A DNA stretch of 64,000 nt from Robiginitalea sediminis (GCF_002198115.1 NZ_NGNR01000001.1:310001-374000); one strand, 5' to 3'. Positions 54,021 to 63,216 are shown, counted from the stretch's first letter. Translations and numbers: made by a program. The notes: a model not told the origin generated them from the letters alone.

Positions 54021-54653
54021 TTAGGATGGCCGACGCACCGTTATGTCGCCATGCCTGGTACGCAGGCTTAGCCTGCTATCCCCTGGCGGAAGGGAGTCCA
54101 CCTCTACCCTGCCGTGTCGGGAAGAGGTCTCTACGACGCCCTCGGATACCCAGGCATAAATATCGGCGGCATCCGTGGTCACCCGGGTAGTTTCGGACTG
54201 GTGGCGCAATTCGCACTGCCCGTCCTGCAGGTGGATGTCCACCTGTCTAAACCGCCCCTGCGTGCCGAGGGTGGCGAATGCTCCGTTGATCCGGACCTGC
54301 TGGAACTCCGGAAGGCTTACATGCAGGCGGATGGAAAGGACTTTGTGGGCGCCCAGTTTGTCGTTGGGCCATTGGAAGGCCGGGGATGGCACGGTGCTTA
54401 TATGAAGGGTATTGCCAAGAGTTTCGGTCTGCACCAGGACATCGCCCTGGTACTCCCCTTCCATTTCGGCCCGGACAACGACCTGATCCGAGGGCACGGC
54501 CTCCACCCGAATATCAAAACACTGCTGCCCATCGATGACTATGGAAGAAATATGGGGCTGGAGCAATGTTTTGCTGACCCGCTTCTGGGCCAGAAGGGGG
54601 GTTGCAGTAAGGAGGGCCACTCCCAGGGAGGCCAAAAGCGGGATACCGCGCAT
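54021..54653 (-). CDS. Secreted beta-helix-type protein (DUF2807/GIN-like)
   Basis: A 210-residue exported protein: signal peptide MRGIPLLASLGVALLTATPLLAQ, then repeated short beta strands (VLSIRLHVSLPEFQQVRINGAFATLGTQG, RQVDIHLQDGQCELRHQSE, SRLSLRTRHGDITV) of the kind found in head-GIN/DUF2807 and DUF4097 domains. I see no catalytic motif. It lies between the DksA-like gene (26 bp upstream) and lspA (64 bp downstream) on the same strand. Function unknown. Confidence 0.72.
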   Translation of the reverse strand: MRGIPLLASLGVALLTATPLLAQKRVSKTLLQPHISSIVIDGQQCFDIRVEAVPSDQVVVRAEMEGEYQGDVLVQTETLGNTLHISTVPSPAFQWPNDKLGAHKVLSIRLHVSLPEFQQVRINGAFATLGTQGRFRQVDIHLQDGQCELRHQSETTRVTTDAADIYAWVSEGVVETSSRHGRVEVDSLPPGDSRLSLRTRHGDITVRRPS

Positions 54654-54678
54654 CAGAGGTCCGGGGGTTCCGAACAGC

Positions 54679-55062
54679 TTACTTCTGCATATTCTTAGCC
54701 TCAATGCTAAGGGTGGCGTGCGGGACGAGCTTCAGGCGTTCCTTGTTGATGAGTTTCCCGGTTACCCGGCAAATGCCGTAGGTCTTGTTTTCGATCCGCA
54801 ACAGGGCATTCTTCAGGTCGCGGATAAACTTTTCCTGGCGGATGGCCAATTGGGTATTGGCTTCCTTGCTCATGGTCTCCGAACCTTCCTCAAACGCCTT
54901 GAAAGTGGGCGAGGTATCGTCGGTACCGTTGTTGCCGTCGTTCATATAGGCGCTTTTGAGCAGCTCCAGGTCGTTCTTGGCTTTCTCAATCTTGTTTTCT
55001 ATCAGTACGCGGAACTCCTCGAGGTCCTTATCCGAATAGCGTACTTTCACATCTTCTCCCAT
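54679..55062 (-). CDS. TraR/DksA-family protein with degenerate zinc finger
   Basis: A 127-residue protein with the DksA layout: an N-terminal helical hairpin (about 10-92) with an acidic tip region (NDGNNGTDDTS) and a C-terminal zinc-finger-like fold. Of the four usual Cys only Cys98 remains (YGICRVTGKLI); the other positions are Thr101, Ser119 and Ala122 in a PHATLSIEAK segment. DksA proteins enter the RNA polymerase secondary channel and modulate initiation with ppGpp. The gene lies five bases after ileS, on the same transcript. Confidence 0.88.
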   Translation of the reverse strand: MGEDVKVRYSDKDLEEFRVLIENKIEKAKNDLELLKSAYMNDGNNGTDDTSPTFKAFEEGSETMSKEANTQLAIRQEKFIRDLKNALLRIENKTYGICRVTGKLINKERLKLVPHATLSIEAKNMQK

Positions 55063-55067
55063 AGTCT

Positions 55068-58000
55068 TTAGTGTTTTTGGATGAACAGTCTGGTCTGGAT
55101 GTCGTCAAACGCAATGTCCGTGCCATCTTCAAGTGATTCGCGGAACTGGAGCCCCGCGGTCAGGGTTTCGGTTTTTATGTACTGCAAATTGCGCTGTACC
55201 GCCTGTTCAACTGTTTCGTTCTTTAAAAAGGTAATGTCGATCTTGTCGGTCACTTCGAATCCGGATTCCTTACGCAGGTTCTGTATCCGGTTGACGAGTT
55301 CCCGTGCAATTCCTTCGCTTCTGAGATCCTCGTCTATGGTGATATCCAGGGCTACTGTAATGGCCCCGGAAGAAGCGACCAGCCACCCCTCAATGTCCTG
55401 GGAGCTGATCACTACGTCTTCTAACTGTAAAATAAGGCTTTTATTTTCCAAATGGAGCTCGAATTCGCCTTCCCGTTCCATTTTCTGGATGTCCTCCTGC
55501 TGCATCCCCGCAACGGCAGCCGCAATGGCCTTCATATCCTTGCCGTACTTGGGACCCAGGGTTTTAAAGTTGGGTTTGATGCTCTTGACCAGGATGCCTG
55601 AAGCATCGTCCAGCAATTCGAGTTCCTTCACATTCACCTCCGAACGGATCAGGTCGGAGACCGCTTCGATCTCCTCGTGTTCCCTGGCATCCAGCACCGG
55701 CACCATAACCTTTTTGAGGGGTTGGCGCACTTTGATCTTTTCCTTCTGGCGGATAGACAAAACCAGGGAGGAAATGGTCTGGGCTTTTTCCATGCGCCGT
55801 TCCAGGGCCAGGTCTATCAGGCCTTCCTGTGCCTTGGGAAAATCTGTAAGGTGGACACTTTCGGCCTGCTCCAGCACAGTGCCCGCCATAAGGTCCTTAT
55901 AAAGGCGGTCCATAAAGAAGGGGGCAATGGGGGCGCCGAGCTCCGCCACAGTCTTCAGGCAGGTAAACAGGGTCTGGTAGGCCGAAATCTTGTCCGGGCC
56001 GTAGTCCCCTTTCCAGAAGCGACGGCGGCACAGGCGGACATACCAGTTGCTGAGGTGTTCCTGTACAAAATCCGAAATGGCACGAGCGGCGCGGGTGGGC
56101 TCGTAATCTGCATAAGCAGCGTCTACCCGGCCGATAAGGCTGTTGAGTTCGGAGAGGATCCAGCGGTCTATCTCCGGACGGCTGGCCAGGGGCACCTCGG
56201 CTTCCTTGTAGGCAAACCCGTCTATGTTGGCGTAAAGCGCAAAAAAGGAATAGGTGTTATAGAGGGTGCCGAAGAACTTCCTTTTAACCTCAACTACCCC
56301 GTCCATGTCGAACTTCAGGTTATCCCAGGGGTTCGCATTGGAGATCAGGTACCATCGGGTGGCATCTGCTCCATGGGTTTCCATGGTCTCGAAGGGATCT
56401 ACGGCATTGCCCAGCCGCTTGGACATTTTCTTGCCTTCCCGGTCCAGCACCAGGCCGTTGGATACCACGTTGCGGTACGCCACAGAATCGAAGACCATGG
56501 TGCCGATGGCGTGGAGGGTATAAAACCACCCCCGCGTCTGGTCTACCCCTTCCGCGATAAAATCGGCGGGGAAGCCTTCCCCGGAATCGATCAGCGCCTT
56601 GTTCTCGAACGGATAGTGCCATTGGGCATAGGGCATGGACCCGCTGTCGAACCAGACGTCAATGAGGTCTGCTTCGCGCCGCATGGGCTGCCCGGAAGGC
56701 GACACCAGGACAATACGGTCCACGATATTCTTGTGCAGGTCTATTTTGTCATAATTGGCCTCGCTCATATCGCCGGGCACAAAATCCCCGAACAGGTCGG
56801 CCTCCATAAACCCGGCTTCCACCGCCTGTGCCATAGCTTCCTTGAGCTCTGCCACCGATCCTATGATCCGTTCCTCACGCCCGTCTTCGGTCCTCCATAC
56901 CGGCAGGGGGATCCCCCAGTACCGCGAGCGGGAAAGGTTCCAGTCGTTGGCCGAGGCAAGCCAATTGCCAAACCGGCCCTCTCCTGTAGACTTGGGCTTC
57001 CAGTTGATTTCCTGGTTGAGGGCAAACATCCGGTCCCGGACCTCTGTTACCCGGATAAACCAGGAATCGAGGGGGTAGTAGAGGATGGGCTTGTCGGTCC
57101 GCCAGCAGTTGGGGTAGCTGTGGGTATATTTTTCCACGCGGAACGCCTTGTTCTCCTCTTTCAGACGGATGGCGATTTCCACGTCTACAGATCTTTCAGG
57201 CGCTTCGCCCTCGCCGTAGTATTCATTCTTCACGTATTTTCCGGCCAGTTCCTTCATCTCCGGGCGGAAACGGCCCTGCAGGTCCACCAGGGGCACCGGG
57301 TTGTCGTTTTCGTCCAGGACCAGCATGGGCGGTACCGGGGGTGTTGAGGCCCGGGCCACCTGCATATCGTCTGCCCCGAAGGTCGGAGCCGTATGGACAA
57401 TACCCGTACCGTCTTCCGTGGTCACAAAGTCGCCTCCAATCACGCGGAAGGCGTCCTGCGGGTTTTCATAGGGCAAGGCATATTCCAGCAACTGCCGGTA
57501 ACGGATCCCCAACAGGTCGGACCCCTTGCACTGCCCCACAACCCGGTAGGGCACTTTTTTGGAAGAGGCATCGTAGGCGGGCCAGGGGGCATCAGCTTCC
57601 ACCGCTTCAAAACGGCCGGAAAACTGTTTTTCCACCAGGGCTTTGGCCAGTACTACCCGTACTGGGGCATGGGTGTATTGGTTATAGGTCTCCACCAGGA
57701 CGTAATCGATGTCCGGGCCTACAGTCAGGGCGGTATTGGATGGCAGGGTCCAGGGGGTCGTGGTCCAGGCCAGCAGGTATACCGGAGGTCCGTCTGTGCG
57801 GAACGCAGCCGGGAGGGTGTCGGCCAGGGCTTCGAACTGGGCAGTAACCGTAGTATCGGTCACATCCTGGTAAGTTCCGGGCTGGTTGAGCTCGTGGGAA
57901 CTCAGGCCCGTCCCCGCTTTGGGGGAATAGGGCTGTATGGTGTACCCCTTGTACAGCAGTCCCTTGTCGTAGATCTGCTTCAGCAGCCACCAGACCGTTT

Positions 58001-58469
58001 CCATGTACTTGGGCTTGTAGGTGATGTAGGGGTCATCCATATCTACCCAGTAGCCCACCTTTTCGGTCATGTCGTTCCACACATCCGTGTACCGCATCAC
58101 CGCCTTTTTACAGGCTTCGTTATATTCGGCAATGCTGATCTTAGTGCCTATGTCTTCTTTGGTAATCCCGAGCTCCTTCTCCACCCCGAGTTCCACCGGC
58201 AGGCCGTGGGTATCCCACCCGGCCTTGCGCTTTACCTGGAACCCTTTCATGGTTTTGTACCTGGGGAAGATATCCTTAATGGTCCTGGAGATCACATGGT
58301 GGATCCCGGGCCGGCCATTGGCAGAAGGCGGGCCTTCGTAAAAGACATAAGGCGTTCCCCCGTTCCGGTTCTGAACGCTTTTCTCAAAGATCTGCGCCTC
58401 CTTCCAGAAATCGAGGATTTCCCCGGCCAAACCGGGCAGGTCGAGTTGTTTGTATTCTCTGAACTTCAT
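55068..58469 (-). CDS. ileS: Isoleucyl-tRNA synthetase, type 2 (eukaryote-like)
   Basis: The 1133-residue class I enzyme charges tRNA-Ile. It has the long IleRS2 C-terminus rather than the zinc-finger end of the E. coli type. The first signature, normally HIGH, reads Gly55-Ile-His-His58 in NGRPGIHHVISRT; KMSKR (in GKKMSKRLGNA) is normal. The editing domain has GWDTHGLPVE before it and TWTTPWTLPSNTAL inside. DksA, GIN-like and lspA genes follow on the same strand. Mutants or homologues with this swapped signature have been linked to strong mupirocin resistance. Confidence 0.96.
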   Translation of the reverse strand: MKFREYKQLDLPGLAGEILDFWKEAQIFEKSVQNRNGGTPYVFYEGPPSANGRPGIHHVISRTIKDIFPRYKTMKGFQVKRKAGWDTHGLPVELGVEKELGITKEDIGTKISIAEYNEACKKAVMRYTDVWNDMTEKVGYWVDMDDPYITYKPKYMETVWWLLKQIYDKGLLYKGYTIQPYSPKAGTGLSSHELNQPGTYQDVTDTTVTAQFEALADTLPAAFRTDGPPVYLLAWTTTPWTLPSNTALTVGPDIDYVLVETYNQYTHAPVRVVLAKALVEKQFSGRFEAVEADAPWPAYDASSKKVPYRVVGQCKGSDLLGIRYRQLLEYALPYENPQDAFRVIGGDFVTTEDGTGIVHTAPTFGADDMQVARASTPPVPPMLVLDENDNPVPLVDLQGRFRPEMKELAGKYVKNEYYGEGEAPERSVDVEIAIRLKEENKAFRVEKYTHSYPNCWRTDKPILYYPLDSWFIRVTEVRDRMFALNQEINWKPKSTGEGRFGNWLASANDWNLSRSRYWGIPLPVWRTEDGREERIIGSVAELKEAMAQAVEAGFMEADLFGDFVPGDMSEANYDKIDLHKNIVDRIVLVSPSGQPMRREADLIDVWFDSGSMPYAQWHYPFENKALIDSGEGFPADFIAEGVDQTRGWFYTLHAIGTMVFDSVAYRNVVSNGLVLDREGKKMSKRLGNAVDPFETMETHGADATRWYLISNANPWDNLKFDMDGVVEVKRKFFGTLYNTYSFFALYANIDGFAYKEAEVPLASRPEIDRWILSELNSLIGRVDAAYADYEPTRAARAISDFVQEHLSNWYVRLCRRRFWKGDYGPDKISAYQTLFTCLKTVAELGAPIAPFFMDRLYKDLMAGTVLEQAESVHLTDFPKAQEGLIDLALERRMEKAQTISSLVLSIRQKEKIKVRQPLKKVMVPVLDAREHEEIEAVSDLIRSEVNVKELELLDDASGILVKSIKPNFKTLGPKYGKDMKAIAAAVAGMQQEDIQKMEREGEFELHLENKSLILQLEDVVISSQDIEGWLVASSGAITVALDITIDEDLRSEGIARELVNRIQNLRKESGFEVTDKIDITFLKNETVEQAVQRNLQYIKTETLTAGLQFRESLEDGTDIAFDDIQTRLFIQKH

Positions 58470-58481
58470 CGGTAGCTTCGG

Positions 58482-58514
58482 TTAACAGTCGCGCTGTTAA
58501 AGTGCGCAAAATTA
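58482..58514 (-). promoter_or_regulatory. ileS -10 element and 5' leader hairpin
   Basis: TAATTTTG (58507-58514, minus strand) is a perfect -10 match. The inverted repeat TTAACAG-CGCGA-CTGTTAA at 58482-58500 starts about seven bases downstream, so it would form a hairpin at the very 5' end of the mRNA. No T-box or other known riboswitch is visible. Confidence 0.6.
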
Positions 58515-58608
58515 GTGATTTTAACTGTAATCTGCCTGCCTCCGGAAGGGGTTTTGGGTTTCGCCGTATTTCGGCCTGAAAAAAGGGGATGCGCGAGCCG
58601 CCTGCCGC

Positions 58609-61032
58609 TCAGAACTGAAGCCGTAGCCCGGCTATGAGGTTGAAGCCTGCAGCGGCTATCCCGGAGGAGTACGGGCGGTACCGCTGGTCGGTGAGGTTTT
58701 CGGCGGCCAGGGTGAGCTCCAGAAAGGAACTGAAGGTGTAGGAAGACCTGAAATTAAGGGTATACCAGGAAGGGGAATACGGGTTCCCGTTGGCGTCCTT
58801 CAGGTAAATATAGTCCTTGCTCCGCTCGGAAAATGCCAGGTCCCGATAGGGTATTTCCCCGTTGTAATTCAGAAAGAAGTCTGCCTTCCACGGGTACCGG
58901 TTCCACTTCAGGTGGAGGTCGGCAAAGGTAGGCGCAGCATGGCGGGCCGGGGAATCGTTCCCTTCATCGTCCTCCTCGATCCCCTCCGTCAGGGTCAGGT
59001 TGCCGCCCAGGCTCAGGCTTTCGGTAAGCACGGCGTCCACTCCAAATTCAAACCCATAGACATAGGCCTTGGCCGCATTTTGAATGGCCTGTACATTGCT
59101 CAGTTCCCCGTTGTATTCCAGGGTGTTTTCCCCGTTAAAGGTGAAATCGCGGCGCACCAGGGCATCCACCAGATAGGTGTAGTACGCCGAGACCTTAAGG
59201 ACCCATTTATCCCGGATATTCTGACGGAAACCCACCTCGGCATTGTAGGCGTATTCCGGTTCCAGGTTAGGGTTGGGCACCACCACGGAGCCCGGCTCCG
59301 AATCGAATACCTTTCCGATATCGTCGATATTGGGCGCCCGGAACCCGGTAGATCCGTTGAGGGTAACCTGGGTGTTCTTCGCCGGGAACCAGCTCAGCCC
59401 CAGGCTGCCGGTAAGGGCCCCGTTGTCCAGCATGGCTTCTGAAAAAGGGAAGGGGTAAAAGGTGGTGTCAAAATCGGCATTGATCCATGTATGGCTGTAG
59501 CGGAGCCCCCCCAGAAATGTAATGTTGGGGCGGTAGCGGTGGGTGGCACTCACATAGGCAGCGGCACTGTGCCACTGCGACCCGTCCGGGTACCGGGAAG
59601 GGCCTGCCTGGGTTTCCCCCGTTGTCACGTTGCGCTCAGACCCTGTGGAAGCCACCTGGTTGGCGATATACTCCAGGCCATAGTACAACCGGGTATCTCC
59701 CATTTTCCGCGTCTCGAAATCGAGGTTCAGGGAAAGGGCGCCTACCCGCTCCCGGGTCTGGAACAAGGTGGGGGCCTGGAAATTCCGGTCGTTCCGGCTC
59801 TCTTCAAAAAACTGGTAGGCCACCCCCATCTCCAGGCCTTCGTAAAAGGAGCTTCCTCCCTGGTGGCGGGCGCGCAAATGCCCCATAAACCACTTCTGGG
59901 GGCCGTAATACCATTCCGAGGAGCGCAGGCCGGCGGCATTGTCGGCCGGGCGGATCAGACGGTCGTAACGGGAATACTCGGAGGTTTCGGAGTAGTGCAG
60001 CCCCAGGTCGAAGGCCCATTGTTTGCCCGGGCGGTAAATCCATTTCTGCATGAAGCTGAGCTGGTCGTACCCCGTGGGCACCTGCTTTTTGGGGTCGCTA
60101 TTTTCCACAATCCGGTCAATCCCGTTGGAGGTGGCGATATACCGGGGCCTGAGGTAGGCCTCGGGCCCGTGGGAGCCCATCTGCAGGTCCCCGAACCGGT
60201 TAAAGGAGATACTGCTCAGGGAGGCCCATTTCTGCCACCCGAGCTCCACTTCCGCATGAACGGTGCGCTCTGCAGATGCCGTTGCCGTGCGTAACAGGGC
60301 ATTTCCGGAAACGCGCAAACTATCTGTCTCCGAGGTCCGGGGCGCCTTGGTGTAAAACTGCATGACCCCCCCAATGGCATCGCTGCCATAAATGACCGAG
60401 CCCGGCCCGAACAGGATTTCGGTGCGGGCCACTGAAAGCGGGTCGATGGAAATGACGTTTTGCAGGTTACCGCCCCTGAAGATGGCGTTGTTCATCCGCA
60501 CCCCGTCCACCGAAAGCAGCACACGGTTAGTGGCAAACCCGCGAATCATGGGGCTTCCCCCACCATACTGGCTTTTCTGGACAAAGACTTTCCCGGACTG
60601 CTGCAACAGGTCTGCAGAGGTTTGGGGCTGGGCAAGGATGATATCGGCCGCCCGGACGGTCTCGATCCGGTGCGGTACATCCTTCTTCTGCTGCTCCCAC
60701 TTCGATACGGACATAACCACTTCCTGCAATTGCTCGGTCCGGGGCTCCAGCAGCACCCTGCCCCCGTTTCTCAAGACCCCTGCCTTGGTCCGCTCAATGG
60801 GGAAGTATCCCAGGTGGCGGAAAAAGATCCGTTCCCTCCTTGTAAAGGCGGAAAGGTCTGCAACCCCGTTGTCATCCGAAAGGGCAGAGGCGGTCCGGTC
60901 TTCGTTGAAGACGGCCACATCCGGGATACGCTCCCCGGTCTCGGCATCCACCACAAGGATGGTCTGGGCGCCCGCCACACCGGGCAGGACCCACAAGAAC
61001 AGCAGTAAACTCAGGTTACGAAAAAACTTCAT
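58609..61032 (-). CDS. TonB-dependent receptor (siderophore/heme-type)
   Basis: An 807-residue outer-membrane receptor: signal peptide (SLLLFLWVLPGVAGAQ), a short carboxypeptidase-like stretch (ILVVDAETGERIPDVAVF), then a plug domain with VVMSVSKWEQQKKDVPHRIETV, GGGSPMIRGFATNRVLLSVDGVRMNNAIF-type motifs (SPMIRGFATNRV, VDGVRMNN) and ARTEILFGPGSVIYGSDAIGG, and a barrel ending in GFNLIAGLRLQF. The plug sequence resembles hemoglobin/heme and BtuB-like receptors. It overlaps the end of recO by 17 bp, so recO and this gene share a transcript. Confidence 0.88.
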   Translation of the reverse strand: MKFFRNLSLLLFLWVLPGVAGAQTILVVDAETGERIPDVAVFNEDRTASALSDDNGVADLSAFTRRERIFFRHLGYFPIERTKAGVLRNGGRVLLEPRTEQLQEVVMSVSKWEQQKKDVPHRIETVRAADIILAQPQTSADLLQQSGKVFVQKSQYGGGSPMIRGFATNRVLLSVDGVRMNNAIFRGGNLQNVISIDPLSVARTEILFGPGSVIYGSDAIGGVMQFYTKAPRTSETDSLRVSGNALLRTATASAERTVHAEVELGWQKWASLSSISFNRFGDLQMGSHGPEAYLRPRYIATSNGIDRIVENSDPKKQVPTGYDQLSFMQKWIYRPGKQWAFDLGLHYSETSEYSRYDRLIRPADNAAGLRSSEWYYGPQKWFMGHLRARHQGGSSFYEGLEMGVAYQFFEESRNDRNFQAPTLFQTRERVGALSLNLDFETRKMGDTRLYYGLEYIANQVASTGSERNVTTGETQAGPSRYPDGSQWHSAAAYVSATHRYRPNITFLGGLRYSHTWINADFDTTFYPFPFSEAMLDNGALTGSLGLSWFPAKNTQVTLNGSTGFRAPNIDDIGKVFDSEPGSVVVPNPNLEPEYAYNAEVGFRQNIRDKWVLKVSAYYTYLVDALVRRDFTFNGENTLEYNGELSNVQAIQNAAKAYVYGFEFGVDAVLTESLSLGGNLTLTEGIEEDDEGNDSPARHAAPTFADLHLKWNRYPWKADFFLNYNGEIPYRDLAFSERSKDYIYLKDANGNPYSPSWYTLNFRSSYTFSSFLELTLAAENLTDQRYRPYSSGIAAAGFNLIAGLRLQF

Positions 61033-61735
61033 CCAATACCCCCAGAGACCTGGGCTCCTTAAAGCCGTGCAAATGTATTTGAAAATACTGTACCAGGGCT
61101 TTCAGCAGCGCGCGCCTCCTTTTTTGTGTCATTTTTACACCGTGGAGTTCATCAAAATTCGTGCCTAAAATAATGTTAAAATCTGCCAGCACCTCCCCGC
61201 TCAGGACAGGGTTTAACGGGAGCCTGTGCGTAAAAGCCCCCTCCACCAGGTCAAAATACGGGGCCCCGTTATCGGTTTGGTCCGGGTAAAACCCCAGGTA
61301 GCGGGTAAGACCCAGCAAAAACCGAAGGTGGAAATTGGCGACGTGCTCCTGGTGGTCCAGCCATTGGAGGGCGCTTTCCAGATACTCGAACAGAGCATGG
61401 TTTGGGCTTTCTTCCCGTATGGCCTGCGCGAGGACCTCGGAGAGGAACAGGGCCAGGCTGCTCTTGCGGATGTCGGATTGGAGGGTGGCGTACGGGTAGG
61501 CAATAGCAGCATCCCGAAGGTGCCCCATTTTTCCGGACGGCGGGACGCTCCCGGTAATCTCCAGCTGGGTAAGGGGCTGAAAATGCCCGGCCTTCACCTT
61601 GCCTTTCCTGCGGCTGAGCACCCCGCGGACCATGTAGGTCTGCAGCCCGAATTCCCGGGTGTAAACCTTCACAATAAGGCTGGTGTCTCCGTACCGGATT
61701 CCCGAAAGGACAATGGCTGGGGTAGAGGCGGGCAT
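61016..61735 (-). CDS. recO: DNA repair protein RecO
   Basis: RecO loads RecA with RecF/RecR in gap repair. The 239-residue protein has the N-terminal OB fold (AIVLSGIRYGDTSLIVKVYTREFGLQTYMVRGV), a central helical region (ALFLSEVLAQAIREE, HLRFLLGLTRYLGFYPD) and no obvious zinc finger Cys set, as in other Bacteroidetes. ATG 61735 is preferred over ATG 61759 because the latter overlaps a perfect TATCTTTG promoter element. A TonB receptor gene follows in overlap. Confidence 0.93.
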   Translation of the reverse strand: MPASTPAIVLSGIRYGDTSLIVKVYTREFGLQTYMVRGVLSRRKGKVKAGHFQPLTQLEITGSVPPSGKMGHLRDAAIAYPYATLQSDIRKSSLALFLSEVLAQAIREESPNHALFEYLESALQWLDHQEHVANFHLRFLLGLTRYLGFYPDQTDNGAPYFDLVEGAFTHRLPLNPVLSGEVLADFNIILGTNFDELHGVKMTQKRRRALLKALVQYFQIHLHGFKEPRSLGVLDEVFS

Positions 61736-61743
61736 GAATTGGC

Positions 61744-61764
61744 GAGGGTTACCCTCCAAAGATA
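61744..61764 (-). promoter_or_regulatory. recO -10 element with adjoining inverted repeat
   Basis: TATCTTTG (61757-61764) is followed at once on the minus strand by GAGGG-TAA-CCCTC (61744-61756). The same arrangement, GGG-nAA-CCC directly behind the -10 element, is found at xth. Confidence 0.55.
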
Positions 61765-61771
61765 CTCCAAT

Positions 61772-61805
61772 AAAAAATCCCCGGTCCTTGGCGGGCCGGG
61801 GATTT
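61772..61805 (-). terminator. Rho-independent terminator of gdhA
   Basis: AAATCCCCGG (61775-61784) pairs with CCGGGGATTT (61796-61805) around an 11-nt loop, with T residues on the minus-strand exit side. It lies 20 bp past the gdhA stop. Confidence 0.85.
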
Positions 61806-61825
61806 ACTTAGTTGAGGCACAGGGG

Positions 61826-63178
61826 TCAGATGACGCCCTGGGCGAGCATGGCATCTGCCACCTTTACAAAGCCGGCAATGTTGGCGCCGCGCACGTAGTT
61901 GCAGTAATCCTCGGATTCCATGCCGTATTCCCGGCAGGAGTCGTGGATGTCAGACATGATGCTGCGCAACCTCTGGTCTACCTCCTCGCGGGTCCAGCTG
62001 ATGCGCAGGGAGTTCTGTGACATTTCCAGGCCCGATGTGGCTACCCCGCCGGCGTTGGACGCCTTGCCGGGGGCAAAGAGCATCTGGGCATCGTGGAAGG
62101 CGTGGATGGCCTCCGGGGTGGAGGGCATGTTGGCGCCTTCGGCCACACAGATACACCCGTTCCCGATGAGCTTGGCCGCATCGTCCCCGTTCAATTCATT
62201 CTGGGTGGCACACGGCAGGGCAATATCGCAGGGAACGCCCCACGGAGTTTCCCCCTTGTGGTAGGTAGCCCCCGCAAACTGCTCCACATATTCGGAGATG
62301 CGGCCGCGGCGGTTGTTCTTCAGGTCCATGACCCAGGCCAGTTTCTTCTCGTCGATTCCATTGGGGTCGTGGATGTACCCCCCTGAATCGGACAGGGTAA
62401 GCACCTTGCCTCCCAGTTGGAGTACCTTTTCTGCCGCATACTGGGCCACGTTTCCGGAGCCCGAGATCACCACGGCCTTGCCTTCAACTTCCTGGCCGCG
62501 GGTCTTGAGCATGTTCTCGGCGAAATACACCGTGCCGTAGCCGGTAGCCTCCGGGCGGATCTTGGACCCTCCCCAGGAGAGGCCTTTCCCGGTTAACACG
62601 CCGGTGAATTCATTGCGGATTTTCTTGTACATGCCAAAGAGGAACCCGATTTCCCGTGCCCCTACGCCAATATCGCCGGCCGGCACGTCCGTGTTGGGGC
62701 CAATATGCCGGCAGAGTTCCGTCATAAAGGCATGGCAGAAACGCATGACCTCATCGTCGGATTTGCCTTTGGGGTCGAAATCCGAACCGCCTTTCCCGCC
62801 GCCCATGGGCAGGGTGGTAAGGCTGTTCTTGAAGACTTGTTCAAAGGCGAGGAATTTCAGGATGCTTGCGTTTACCGTGGGGTGGAACCGGAGCCCGCCC
62901 TTGTAGGGACCAATGGCAGAGTTCATCTGGATACGGTACCCGCGGTTAACATGGATCTCCCCCTTGTCGTCCACCCAGGCGACCCGGAAGGATATAAGCC
63001 GTTCGGGCTCGACCATCCGCAGCAGGATGTTCTTCCCGTTGTAGATTTCGTTCTGTGCAATGTATGGGATAACCGTATCGGCTACCTCCTGCACCGCCTG
63101 GATGAACTCGGGCTCATGGCCATTGCGGGCCTTAACCTCGTCCATAAAGGCTTCAATTTTTGCATGGATATCGGACAT
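61826..63178 (-). CDS. gdhA: NADP-type glutamate dehydrogenase
   Basis: The 450-residue hexameric enzyme converts 2-oxoglutarate and ammonia to glutamate. It shows the substrate-binding KGGLRFHPTVNASILKFLAFEQVFKNSL, catalytic-lysine motif LPMGGGKGGSDFDP, GDIGVGAREIGFLFG, and the Rossmann GSGNVAQYAAEKV for NADP(H). Length and insertions match the NADP-specific small family I. A perfect TAATTTTG -10 element lies 38 bases upstream. It sits alone between a terminator and the transsulfuration gene. Confidence 0.97.
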   Translation of the reverse strand: MSDIHAKIEAFMDEVKARNGHEPEFIQAVQEVADTVIPYIAQNEIYNGKNILLRMVEPERLISFRVAWVDDKGEIHVNRGYRIQMNSAIGPYKGGLRFHPTVNASILKFLAFEQVFKNSLTTLPMGGGKGGSDFDPKGKSDDEVMRFCHAFMTELCRHIGPNTDVPAGDIGVGAREIGFLFGMYKKIRNEFTGVLTGKGLSWGGSKIRPEATGYGTVYFAENMLKTRGQEVEGKAVVISGSGNVAQYAAEKVLQLGGKVLTLSDSGGYIHDPNGIDEKKLAWVMDLKNNRRGRISEYVEQFAGATYHKGETPWGVPCDIALPCATQNELNGDDAAKLIGNGCICVAEGANMPSTPEAIHAFHDAQMLFAPGKASNAGGVATSGLEMSQNSLRISWTREEVDQRLRSIMSDIHDSCREYGMESEDYCNYVRGANIAGFVKVADAMLAQGVI

Positions 63179-63216
63179 ATTGCGAACTCTGGATTAAAAG
63201 ATTATGAGTATGAGCG

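Noticed and set aside
55677-57347. A 556-codon plus-strand frame over ileS
   Set aside because: Antisense shadow of the isoleucyl-tRNA synthetase gene; no recognisable domain.
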